Origin: Cellvibrionaceae bacterium
GTDB taxonomy: Bacteria; Pseudomonadota; Gammaproteobacteria; Pseudomonadales; Cellvibrionaceae
DNA length: 56,201 bases
NCBI GenBank assembly: GCA_028281575.1
Contig: JANQJP010000084.1
Location: 1 to 56,201, forward strand
Reading direction: 5' to 3'
Shown in pieces: positions 37,161-45,822 of the stretch. Each line of letters begins with the position of its first letter. Positions within the stretch are counted from its first letter, which is position 1. The position numbers and the translations under genes are program-made. The notes under the pieces are model-generated. The model had not been told where the DNA came from. It worked only from the letters and a program-made list of their open reading frames with translations, and searched no databases.

Positions 37161-37508
37161 TTAGGGAAGGTAGCTTGTCAATTCCTGTTTGATAGCGGCA
37201 AAAACTTGCTGGACGGAGGAAATTTTTTTCTCGATATCATCGAGATCGCCATCGCGCGCCTGCCGTTCTATTTCCTCGCACAATGCCGCCAATCCATTTG
37301 CGCCAATATTACGGCTACTTCCTTTTATTCCGTGGGCTTCATTTTTTATGATTTCCAGGTTCATACTCGCCGCGGCTGCACTTAACCTGCCCAATCTGGC
37401 CTCACAATCCGAAATAAACGTTGTAATAAGCAGTAGAAACTTGTCACCTAATAAATCCTGCAAGCCGTTAAGCATCTCCAGATCGAGCTTTGAAAAATCG
37501 TCAGACAT
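37161..37508 (-). CDS. hptB: HPt phosphotransfer protein (HptB-like)
   Basis: A stand-alone 115-residue four-helix HPt domain; the phospho-acceptor His is in EAHGIKGSSRNIGANGLAALCEEIE (about residue 58). In P. aeruginosa HptB passes phosphate from hybrid kinases to the receiver of HsbR. The neighbouring genes here are the other members of that pathway, which supports the name. It starts 27 bases after the hsbR-like stop and ends about 40 bases before the fliK promoter. Confidence 0.82.
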   Translation of the reverse strand: MSDDFSKLDLEMLNGLQDLLGDKFLLLITTFISDCEARLGRLSAAAASMNLEIIKNEAHGIKGSSRNIGANGLAALCEEIERQARDGDLDDIEKKISSVQQVFAAIKQELTSYLP

Positions 37509-37535
37509 GTCTTGATCCTCGCAAAGTTCTATTGG

Positions 37536-39281
37536 CTATTGGTCCTGTTCATGCCACTTAAAGACGACCTCGACATCATTACCAGGTGCTCTAAGATGAA
37601 TACTTTCGCAAACAGCGCCCATCAAATTTAGACCTCTACCAAAATATCGGTGCTTGGCAGAGCTTAAATCTTCATCATCATTCACCGAATAAACGATAGA
37701 ATCCTGCTTGACGCCAAAACCATCGCCACTGTCGACAACGCGAATTGAAAGCCTGCCGTTAACACCGCGCTCATCCTCACCCTGAACGTGATCGAAGATG
37801 AAACGAATATGACCACTATTTAAAGCTTCAAGCGCTACCCGGCGCTCCTCATAGTAGGTGACAAAACCTTGAGGTGTCTTTTTTAGCTCTGAACTTAAAC
37901 CCAAAATACCGTGTTCCAGCGCATTAGAGTACAGTTCTGCGATCACGGTGTACAACACTGTTCGATGCGGCCGCAAGCCGGTGACTTCGTTCAAAATACT
38001 GGTCACCGTGGGCAGTGGATCAAATTGGGACAGTGTATTTGCCGGCAGGTCGAGCGACATCGACCAATCAACTAATTTTTGGTTGGAATCTTGATTAACT
38101 TCGTTGTGCTTGGACTCATAGTCATTCTCTTGATAAGGAATTTCCACCAGAGAAATGTCATCGTCCTTTTCGGAATCACCGATATGCGCCTGAACCGCTG
38201 AGAGGATTGCCGGAAAGAGCTCATCACTACCTTTATATCGCTCAATCAACGCGTGCAGTTTGCTCTCACCATACATGTCTCCAGCCGCATTTCGCGCCTC
38301 GAAAACGCCGTCGGACCACATAAGAATTTTATCGCCTATATCCAACGCAACCCGTTCGGTCTCAGCGTTAAAGTCCTTGCTCGACAACACACCTAAAGGC
38401 AAATTTTTAGATGCCAATACTTCGTATTCATTTTTTTCCGCTTTATAAAGCAGGCTTGCGGGCAAGCCGCCATTCCAATATCGCACACGACGCTGCTGGG
38501 GATTTATATCGACGCAGGTCGCGCAGCAAAAAAAACCTATCGGCAATATATCGTGCAATTTTTGATTGATTTCCCGGACAATATCCGACACTGAAAAACC
38601 TTTGCGTACCATGCCGTAAAAAGTTGTAGCAAGTGGCATGGAACCAATCGCCGCCGGCAAACCGTGGCCGGTAAAGTCACCGAGTAAAACGAACAGACTC
38701 CCGGAAGGGCTAATGTCCGCAACAATAACATCGCCATTAAACACAGCCAGCGGCGACATGTAGTAACGCAAATAACCGTCATCCAGGCAGCCCGAATGCG
38801 CAACCTGATCAAACACCTGTTTGGCAACAGTTTGCTCCTGGATGAGGTGCTGATTGTGAAGTTCTATTTGTCTTTTTTGTTCCGCCAGGGTCTGGTGCAT
38901 TTCGCGGATGCGCGCAAACGATTTGATTTTGGATTGCAAGACAACACTGTTGTAGGGCTTGGGGATAAAGTCATTGCCACCGGATTCAATGCACGAAACA
39001 AGCGACACAGTATCAGTCAACGAGGTTAAAAATATAATGGGAACTAAATCATCTTTATAGTCGGCGCGAATACGCTGGGCCGCTTCAAGCCCACTCATAT
39101 TGGGCATGATGACGTCAAGCAAAATAATATCGGGACGATGTTCGGAAAACGCCTGCAAGGCTTCATTGCCATCTGCAACAGTTATAGGCTTGTGGCCACC
39201 GTGCGCAACGATGGTCTCAAGAATCAGGCGGTCAGCGGCAGAATCTTCTGCAATTAGAACATTGAGCGGCGTCTCATCCAT
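37536..39281 (-). CDS. hsbR: Receiver-PP2C phosphatase-serine kinase (HsbR-like)
   Basis: About 581 residues in three parts. The receiver (about 5-125) has the phospho-Asp in DIILLDVIMPNMSGLEA and Lys in FIPKPYN. The SpoIIE/PP2C phosphatase (about 180-375) has the metal-binding GDFTGHGLPAAIG. The C-terminal GHKL anti-sigma-type kinase (about 430-580) has the N-box YTVIAELYSNALEHGIL and VVDSGDGFG. This is the HsbR plan: receiver phosphorylation switches between phosphatase and kinase action on the STAS protein HsbA. The ATG at 39281 is chosen over a GTG at 39290. Confidence 0.87.
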   Translation of the reverse strand: MDETPLNVLIAEDSAADRLILETIVAHGGHKPITVADGNEALQAFSEHRPDIILLDVIMPNMSGLEAAQRIRADYKDDLVPIIFLTSLTDTVSLVSCIESGGNDFIPKPYNSVVLQSKIKSFARIREMHQTLAEQKRQIELHNQHLIQEQTVAKQVFDQVAHSGCLDDGYLRYYMSPLAVFNGDVIVADISPSGSLFVLLGDFTGHGLPAAIGSMPLATTFYGMVRKGFSVSDIVREINQKLHDILPIGFFCCATCVDINPQQRRVRYWNGGLPASLLYKAEKNEYEVLASKNLPLGVLSSKDFNAETERVALDIGDKILMWSDGVFEARNAAGDMYGESKLHALIERYKGSDELFPAILSAVQAHIGDSEKDDDISLVEIPYQENDYESKHNEVNQDSNQKLVDWSMSLDLPANTLSQFDPLPTVTSILNEVTGLRPHRTVLYTVIAELYSNALEHGILGLSSELKKTPQGFVTYYEERRVALEALNSGHIRFIFDHVQGEDERGVNGRLSIRVVDSGDGFGVKQDSIVYSVNDDEDLSSAKHRYFGRGLNLMGAVCESIHLRAPGNDVEVVFKWHEQDQ

Positions 39282-39325
39282 TTTTACCACGGTCTTCCGT
39301 TAGCATTTAGCTAAATTAGAAGCGA

Positions 39326-39634
39326 CTACTGGATATCAAATAATTGAGTAAAACTCGAGATGGCGAAGATTTTTTTCACCTCGGGCGAGCAATTTTTGAT
39401 CGTGATTTTTGCCTGATCTCCACCGGCAAAGTCGCGCAATACGAGAAGCATGCCCAATGCCGAACTATCTAAATGAATAGTGTCTTTGAGATCGATACAA
39501 AACTCCTGCACGCTTTGTGTATCTGCATCTTCATAACTACGACGAAAATCGTCCAGCGAAGTTGCGTCAAAACGTCCGTCAATTGATATGGTCAAGGTTT
39601 TGCCGTCCGACGAAACATTTGACTGAATTGACAT
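39326..39634 (-). CDS. hsbA: STAS-domain anti-sigma-factor antagonist (HsbA-like)
   Basis: 102 residues, a single STAS domain with the phosphorylatable Ser in HLDSSALGMLLVL (about residue 56). In P. aeruginosa HsbA, when unphosphorylated, binds FlgM and frees the flagellar sigma factor; when phosphorylated it binds the diguanylate cyclase HsbD. Adjacent hsbR and hptB genes support the assignment. It lies about 90 bases after cheB, making it the joint between the chemosensory and partner-switch blocks. Confidence 0.85.
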   Translation of the reverse strand: MSIQSNVSSDGKTLTISIDGRFDATSLDDFRRSYEDADTQSVQEFCIDLKDTIHLDSSALGMLLVLRDFAGGDQAKITIKNCSPEVKKIFAISSFTQLFDIQ

Positions 39635-39724
39635 AAGATTTTCTCCCGGCTTGTTGATCCAGATACTGCGTCCTTCCCGCTAATAATAGACCAATAAAGC
39701 GCATTCGGTACAACAACAATTGCG

Positions 39725-40777
39725 CTATTTTCGCAAGTAGTCGCGATTTATCGCTTCGGCAACTTTATCAATAGCCAATATTTCGCACGCGGCATTCATT
39801 TGCACGGCTGCACCAGGCATACCCCAAACAACACTCGAGGCTTCATCTTGAGCAATAGTGTGAGCACCGGCTTCGCGCATTTTTAACAGTCCTGCGGCAC
39901 CATCAGCTCCCATACCCGTTAGCAGCGCGCCAATACAATTATTGCCAGCATGCTCGACCACGGAGTCAAACAATACGTCAACCGCGGGGCGGTGACGATT
40001 CACCCGTTCACCCTGATCCAACTTACACACATACTGATTACCCAACTTAGCCACCCTCAAGTGGGAATGACCTGGAGCGATATAAACATTTCCAGGTGCA
40101 ATCGCCTGGTCGTGTTCCGCCTCGTACACGGTGGGAGCCGATATTCGATCGAGACGCTTGGCGAAGGAAGCGCTAAACGCCGCCGGAATATGCTGGGTTG
40201 CAACAATCGCCGGGCAGTTTTCCGGCATTTTTGTAACGACATCTTTAATTGCTTCTGTTCCACCAGTGGACGCGCCAAGGGCGCATATGTAACCAGCCCT
40301 GCCCAGGCCCTCAGCTATTCTTGCTACCTTGATCGTCGGTTGAACGTGCTCGGAAAACGTTTGACGAACATTTGCTCTGGCCGCAGTGTATACCTTCGCA
40401 CAAATATCATCACGGTATTTTGCCAGCGAGTCTGCGCCTTCATTTTTAGGTTTGGGTACAAAGTCGACAGCGCCAAGCTCTAGCGCTTGTAAGGTCGCTG
40501 GTGCACCGTCTTGTGTAAGCGTCGAAATCATTACCACGGGCATCGGGCGCAATCGCATTAAATTTTTTAAAAACGCGATGCCATTCATTTTTGGCATTTC
40601 GATATCTAAGGTTATGACATCCGGATGAAGTTGTTTAATTAATTCACGGGCTTCGTAGGGGTCGGTTGCTGCACCACAGACTTCGAGCCTGGGATCGGAC
40701 TCAAGCACCTCGGTCAACAATGCACGTATCAGCGCAGAATCATCGACAACGAGTACTTTGGTTTTTTTAGCTATCAC
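39725..40777 (-). CDS. cheB: Chemotaxis protein-glutamate methylesterase CheB
   Basis: Demethylates and deamidates receptors. 350 residues: receiver (about 5-125) with phospho-Asp in DVITLDIEMPKMNG, a linker, and the methylesterase with the catalytic Ser in ALGASTGGTEAIKDV, His in ATQHIPAAFS and Asp in GMGADGAAGLL. It starts with GTG at 40777. Last gene of a cheYAW-mcp-RDB set in Che2 order. Confidence 0.95.
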   Translation of the reverse strand: MIAKKTKVLVVDDSALIRALLTEVLESDPRLEVCGAATDPYEARELIKQLHPDVITLDIEMPKMNGIAFLKNLMRLRPMPVVMISTLTQDGAPATLQALELGAVDFVPKPKNEGADSLAKYRDDICAKVYTAARANVRQTFSEHVQPTIKVARIAEGLGRAGYICALGASTGGTEAIKDVVTKMPENCPAIVATQHIPAAFSASFAKRLDRISAPTVYEAEHDQAIAPGNVYIAPGHSHLRVAKLGNQYVCKLDQGERVNRHRPAVDVLFDSVVEHAGNNCIGALLTGMGADGAAGLLKMREAGAHTIAQDEASSVVWGMPGAAVQMNAACEILAIDKVAEAINRDYLRK

Positions 40778-40798
40778 AATAAGCGCCCATGATACCCG

Positions 40799-41449
40799 CT
40801 AAAACAATTCGACATCGCACGACTTCGGTTTGACCGTCATCGAATCCATATATTCTTTTTCCCTGCGCTCAACTGTTGTATTCGCTCGCGTACGCAGCCG
40901 TTTCATCTTAACAGCGCCAGTATCAGGAAAATATAAAACCTTACGCGGACAATCGCTACCAACATCCTTGGCCTCAATGTCCAGCCCTTCTTTTTCGAGA
41001 TATTCCAGGATAAAACTAATGTTACGCGCACCGATTTCAATATTCGTCATTCCCGAAAGTACACGACCTCCGCCAAAGACTTTCACCTCCATGCGGTCTT
41101 TCCTACCACCTCGCTTTATAATTTCGTTAACTAGAAATTCCATCGCCCAATTGCCATAACACAGCGCTGAATCCGCCAGGTTGTGGCGCTCAATCGCCCG
41201 ATCGCTCGACTGCACGGGCAGCATAAAATGGTTCATTCCGCCCACACCAATTTGGGTGTCGCGCACACACGCTGCCACACAAGAACCGAGCACCGTCACA
41301 ATCATTTCACCCTTATCGCTTACATAGCATTCGCCGGGAAGGATTTTTGCCGCGGCTAAATTCATGCGACGATCCCAATAGCGATTAACGTGCTCGAAGC
41401 CTGATAAAGGTCGGGGGAGATCTTCCGTACGATTAGATTGCAATACCAT
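40799..41449 (-). CDS. cheD: Chemoreceptor glutamine deamidase CheD
   Basis: Deamidates receptor glutamines and tunes CheA. 216 residues; the catalytic Cys is in VTVLGSCVAACVRD with the His in GGMNHFMLP. A C-terminal extension of about 35 residues (KMKRLRTRANTTVERREKEY) goes beyond the core fold. The start overlaps the cheR stop (TGATG). In Che2-type systems CheD contacts the soluble receptor. Confidence 0.94.
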   Translation of the reverse strand: MVLQSNRTEDLPRPLSGFEHVNRYWDRRMNLAAAKILPGECYVSDKGEMIVTVLGSCVAACVRDTQIGVGGMNHFMLPVQSSDRAIERHNLADSALCYGNWAMEFLVNEIIKRGGRKDRMEVKVFGGGRVLSGMTNIEIGARNISFILEYLEKEGLDIEAKDVGSDCPRKVLYFPDTGAVKMKRLRTRANTTVERREKEYMDSMTVKPKSCDVELF

Positions 41450-42333
41450 CAGCTTGCCCTTTGGTAAATGGTTCTTCCCTGAGATTGAAATCGGTCACTG
41501 ATATTGTGTAAATTTTCTGAGTGTCCAATAAACAGATGGCCATCAGGTCGCAAAATATCTGCGTAACGATCAAACAACTTGGTTTGCGTAGGCGCATCAA
41601 AATAAATAACCACATTGCGACAAAAAATCACATCGAAAGGCCCTTTCATCGGCCAGGAGTGCAACAGATTCAGTTGCTTAAACGTAACCAAAGAAGCAAC
41701 CTCAGGTTTAATGCTAACCGTATTGTTTCTGCTGTCCTCGACAATATACTTGGAAAATTCAGCGGGAACTTTTTCGCCACGGTCTGAAGCATAAATAGCC
41801 CGGCGCCCGGTATCGACAACATTTGAATCAAGATCAGTCGCCAGTATTTTAAGGTCCCAGCTATTTAGTTGCTGAAACGTTTTAACAACCATGGCTATTG
41901 AATACGCTTCTTCACCTGTTGAGCATCCGGCTGACCATATTCTTATACGTTTGGAAGCAGCGTTTTGCTTTATGAGATTTGGAAAAATTGTCGACTTTAA
42001 ATACTGAAAATGATGGAACTCGCGAAAAAATGATGTCAGGTTCGTTGTTATCGCGTTCACGAAGTTCGGCAGTTCCGGACTATCTTTACTGCTAATTTCC
42101 CGGCAATAACCTGCGAAAGTGGCAATATTAAGCTGCCTTAATCTTCTTGCTAAGCGACCATAGACCATATTTTTTTTATGGTCAGAAAGAGAAATACCTG
42201 TAATTTTGTAAGCAACCTTACGGATTTCCTCAAAATCCGCATCGGTCATTGGAAATTCGCGCTCGGCAAATTCCCCGGCCGATAAAGTACTAGCGTTGTC
42301 CTTTGCGGGCTTCAAATTTAGAAGTCCTCCCAC
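41449..42333 (-). CDS. cheR: Chemotaxis protein methyltransferase CheR
   Basis: SAM-dependent receptor glutamate methylase of up to 294 residues. It has the N-terminal helical domain, SAM motif [20 protein letters not shown] (about residue 132) and [13 protein letters not shown] (about residue 240). The start is uncertain: the GTG at 42333 lies 16 bases inside the receptor gene with no ribosome site. A TTG at 42315 follows a GGGAGG that is itself part of the receptor's last codons. It should bind the receptor's terminal pentapeptide. Confidence 0.93.
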   Translation of the reverse strand: MGGLLNLKPAKDNASTLSAGEFAEREFPMTDADFEEIRKVAYKITGISLSDHKKNMVYGRLARRLRQLNIATFAGYCREISSKDSPELPNFVNAITTNLTSFFREFHHFQYLKSTIFPNLIKQNAASKRIRIWSAGCSTGEEAYSIAMVVKTFQQLNSWDLKILATDLDSNVVDTGRRAIYASDRGEKVPAEFSKYIVEDSRNNTVSIKPEVASLVTFKQLNLLHSWPMKGPFDVIFCRNVVIYFDAPTQTKLFDRYADILRPDGHLFIGHSENLHNISDRFQSQGRTIYQRAS

Positions 42334-45065
42334 TCGTCATCTGAACTCATATCCGGTGTAGACAAATATGAGTCATCAGCAGAGGGAGCGTAAGGTTGCG
42401 CAACAGGTTCAGACGGTTTAGCTTTTGCCGAAACTGTTGCGGCTTGTTGACGCTCAGGTACTTGCATATCTACCGCGCCTGCGGAACCAAAGAAAGACAC
42501 GACACGGTTCATATCGCGCGCGTTATCCGCCATGGCTTCGCTTGCAGCCGTTGCTTCCTCAACCAGAGCAGCATTTTTTTGGGTCATGCTATCCATTTGA
42601 CTCACCGCAGTATTTACCTGCTCTATACCAGAGGTTTGTTCCTTCGCGGCCTCAGCGATATCCTTCATTGTTAATGTTACATTTTCAACGGCCGCGACAA
42701 TTTCAGACAGCGTGTTACCGCTTTGATTAACGAGTTCGGTACCATCCTGAACCTTGGTGACGGTATCGCGAATTAAGTCTTTAATTTCCTTAGCTGCAGA
42801 TGCACTGCGCTGCGCCAAATTGCGAACCTCTCCCGCAACAACAGCAAAACCGCGGCCCTGCTCGCCGGCGCGGGCAGCTTCGACTGCAGCATTAAGCGCG
42901 AGCAAATTTGTCTGAAATGCAATTTCATCAATAACACCAATAATGTCGCTAATTTTTTTACTGGCAACATTAATATCGTCCATGGCCAGGACCGCTTTTT
43001 CAACAACGGAACCACCTTCTCTAGCTTTATCCTGTGCTTCACTGGCAAGTGTATTGGCAAGAGAGGCATTGTCCGCGCTTTGACGTACTGTCGACGTCAT
43101 TTCTTCCATGCTCGACGCAGTTTCTTCCAGCGACGACGCTTGCTCCTCTGTGCGCTGACTTAAATCTGCATTGCCCTGGGCAATCTCTGTTGCAGTTGTC
43201 GCAATCGCATTAGAAGAAATCCGAATTTTGCTGATAACTTCAGTTAATTTATCCGCCGTTGTATTAGCATCATTTTTTAACTGACCGAAAGAACCACCGT
43301 ACTCTCGTGTAATACGTTCCGACAAGTCGCCACGCGCCATCGCGCCGAGCATGCGTAAAACATCGTTAAGCGCCACCTCGACTGTGCTTGTCAGATTATT
43401 AAGCCCACGTGCCAGCTTCAATGAGAAACCTTCTTTACCCTCCAAAGAAACCTGCTTGGTAAAATCACCACTACCAACAGCTTCTACAATACTGTCAATT
43501 TCTCTTTCAATACTTAATTCAACTGTTTTATCTGCCCATTCAACAACAGTACCTACACGAGTGCCGTCCTGAAAAACCGGATTAGCTATTACGGTAAAGG
43601 TACGCCCACCGACTTCGGCTTTACCAAAATATGTTTGTTTTAAATCTTTTAGAATATTGCGTTGATGGCCGGGCTTTTTATGGAAGGTATCAATATTGGT
43701 GCCCAACAGCCCATCCGCATTAAAATGTGGCAGTGATTGTCGAATATCACTCTCTGCATCCTGCATCATTTCTGACGCAGCACTATTTACATAAATAATA
43801 TTTGCATCAGCGTCAGCAATCATAACGTTAGCCGTCACATTATCCAGGGCTTGTTTGACGCGTGCGTTTGAAGCAGCTTCTGAAGCAATTTTTTCCTCTT
43901 CAGCCAGGCGATCCGTTTTATCTTCCCACTCGACCACAGTACCAATGCGTTCGCCATCTAAATCGTACCAGGGAGTCGCTGTTAAACCGAAGGTCAGCTC
44001 ACTGACACTTAAGTCTGTAACGTAGGGCTCACTTAATGCTGCGATCATGGACCGCTGGTGTTCAGGGCGCTTATGAAACTGGTCGACATTAGTGCCTACC
44101 AGCTGATCAACCTTAAAACCTGGCAATACCGTTTGAATTTCGCGTTCGCGGCGCTCGAGCATGCGTTTAACTTGATTGTTCATATAGATAATCGTCATGT
44201 TGTTATCTGCCAACATGACATTCGCCTGGCAAAGTTTTAACGCATTAGAAATATTCGCAAAATCTTTACTTTTTAGTAGTTGCTCTTGCTGCTCAGTAAT
44301 ATCAGATATGTAGTTAACAAACCTAAATGGTTTACCGCTCACACCGATAATCGGGTTATAGGAAACTTTTAACCACAGAGGATCACCGAATTTATTAACA
44401 CATTTATGTTTTAACGTTTGATGTTCACCTTTAGGTAATTTATCGTTAAAAACGGCATCCATCGCGTTTGCTTCGTCCAGGCCACCCGCAAACATCGAAA
44501 AACGTTTACCCTTAATATCTGCCAGCGAATAACCAACAAGAGAAAGAAAGTTTTTATTGGCATCAGTAATAGTACCGTCGAATTCAAACTCAACAACGGT
44601 ATGCGATGCATCAATAGCTGTTAATTTCGCATCGCTTTCAATCGTATGTTTTTTTAAGGAACTGATATCGGATACAAGGATTAATATTTCACAAACACTG
44701 CCGTTACCATCGCATATTGGGTTAAACGAACCCTGAACCCACAGTTTATCACCACCACTGTCAGTCCATTGCCATTCGCCGGAGATATTTTCGTCACACT
44801 TCATCGACGACAGTAGCGTATCTCGATCTCCACCTTTGCCCAGCTGGGGCTGGACTAAAAAACTATAGTGCTTACCAAGAATCGCTTCGCGAGAATAACC
44901 TGTCGCCAGAACGAAGTTATCGTTAATCGAAAGAATATTTCCTGTAGAAGAAAGTTCTAAAACGATATGCGACTTTTCAACCGCAGCAAATTTCTTAGCC
45001 AATTCAGAACAATTTTTACCTTCCTGACCAACTGAAAAAAAGCTAAATATATTTCCCACCACCAT
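42318..45065 (-). CDS. Soluble chemoreceptor with four PAS domains and xWxxF tail
   Basis: 915 residues with no membrane span. PAS domains lie at roughly 32-138, 152-260, 270-388 and 403-518; the last two are close copies (both have NVM-AD...IIY-N and GTN-D-FHK-P-HQR). HAMP-like linkers (about 522-620) lead to the signalling coiled coil with the tip [20 protein letters not shown]. The protein ends DDEWEDF, the xWxxF tether for CheR. The layout resembles Aer2/McpB of P. aeruginosa Che2, which binds haem through PAS; ligands here are unknown. The ATG at 45065 follows AAGGTG. Confidence 0.9.
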   Translation of the reverse strand: MVVGNIFSFFSVGQEGKNCSELAKKFAAVEKSHIVLELSSTGNILSINDNFVLATGYSREAILGKHYSFLVQPQLGKGGDRDTLLSSMKCDENISGEWQWTDSGGDKLWVQGSFNPICDGNGSVCEILILVSDISSLKKHTIESDAKLTAIDASHTVVEFEFDGTITDANKNFLSLVGYSLADIKGKRFSMFAGGLDEANAMDAVFNDKLPKGEHQTLKHKCVNKFGDPLWLKVSYNPIIGVSGKPFRFVNYISDITEQQEQLLKSKDFANISNALKLCQANVMLADNNMTIIYMNNQVKRMLERREREIQTVLPGFKVDQLVGTNVDQFHKRPEHQRSMIAALSEPYVTDLSVSELTFGLTATPWYDLDGERIGTVVEWEDKTDRLAEEEKIASEAASNARVKQALDNVTANVMIADADANIIYVNSAASEMMQDAESDIRQSLPHFNADGLLGTNIDTFHKKPGHQRNILKDLKQTYFGKAEVGGRTFTVIANPVFQDGTRVGTVVEWADKTVELSIEREIDSIVEAVGSGDFTKQVSLEGKEGFSLKLARGLNNLTSTVEVALNDVLRMLGAMARGDLSERITREYGGSFGQLKNDANTTADKLTEVISKIRISSNAIATTATEIAQGNADLSQRTEEQASSLEETASSMEEMTSTVRQSADNASLANTLASEAQDKAREGGSVVEKAVLAMDDINVASKKISDIIGVIDEIAFQTNLLALNAAVEAARAGEQGRGFAVVAGEVRNLAQRSASAAKEIKDLIRDTVTKVQDGTELVNQSGNTLSEIVAAVENVTLTMKDIAEAAKEQTSGIEQVNTAVSQMDSMTQKNAALVEEATAASEAMADNARDMNRVVSFFGSAGAVDMQVPERQQAATVSAKAKPSEPVAQPYAPSADDSYLSTPDMSSDDEWEDF

Positions 45066-45250
45066 CACCTTTTCAGACTTTCAACATCATGGATAAATAA
45101 GTTTTTCGACCAGCTCATCCACCACCGCACAAAAAGACAACACTGCAACGTGAAACAAGTTAGCTTCAACGGACTCGCGCCGATTTCTCAGTCAACGACG
45201 ACACACAAATACAGAAGGTCCGCTAGAAAAACCCTGCTCACGCACCACTA

Positions 45251-45808
45251 TTACTCGCTAGCACCTGCAAGTTGTTGCTGTAATTCACTTAAATTTGGAA
45301 TACTGTCGAGGTTCAACAACTTGTCTATGTCCAATAAAATCACCATTTTATCTTCAACATTGACAAGACCTTTGATGACATCGGTATTGACGGAACTTCC
45401 CAGGTCAGGAGCCGCCCTCATATCCTGTTCTGCGAGTGCGTAAACGTCCGAAACAGCATCGACAACAATGCCCATCACACGCGACCCTTCACCCGTCTCA
45501 ACCTTTAAAACAATCACTACCGTAATCGCTGTATACTCAATTGCCTCCATGCCAAAACACTGACGCAAATCTACAATAGGAACAATAATTCCACGTAAAT
45601 TAATAACACCCTTAATATGCGGGGGCGCATTTGGAAGTGGAGTTGCAGTTTCCCAGCCACGTATTTCCTGAACAGCGAGAATATCAACACCATATTCTTC
45701 GCCGGCCATAATAAATGTCAGGTATTGCTCATTGGAATTTGCCTGTAGATCTATCCCGTCGATAGAATGCGCAACATTTGAATCAATGTTTAGTGGTTGA
45801 CCCTGCAT
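45251..45808 (-). CDS. cheW: Chemotaxis coupling protein CheW
   Basis: 185 residues: an N-terminal extension of about 25 residues, then the CheW beta-barrel (YLTFIMAGEEYGVDILAVQEIRGW; PHIKGVINLRGIIVPIVDLR; VNVEDKMVILLDIDKLL). It links the receptor to CheA. It lies 14 bases after cheA and about 180 bases before the receptor gene; that gap has no visible gene and may hold an internal promoter. Confidence 0.94.
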   Translation of the reverse strand: MQGQPLNIDSNVAHSIDGIDLQANSNEQYLTFIMAGEEYGVDILAVQEIRGWETATPLPNAPPHIKGVINLRGIIVPIVDLRQCFGMEAIEYTAITVVIVLKVETGEGSRVMGIVVDAVSDVYALAEQDMRAAPDLGSSVNTDVIKGLVNVEDKMVILLDIDKLLNLDSIPNLSELQQQLAGASE

Positions 45809-45822
45809 ACTTAATCCTCTAT

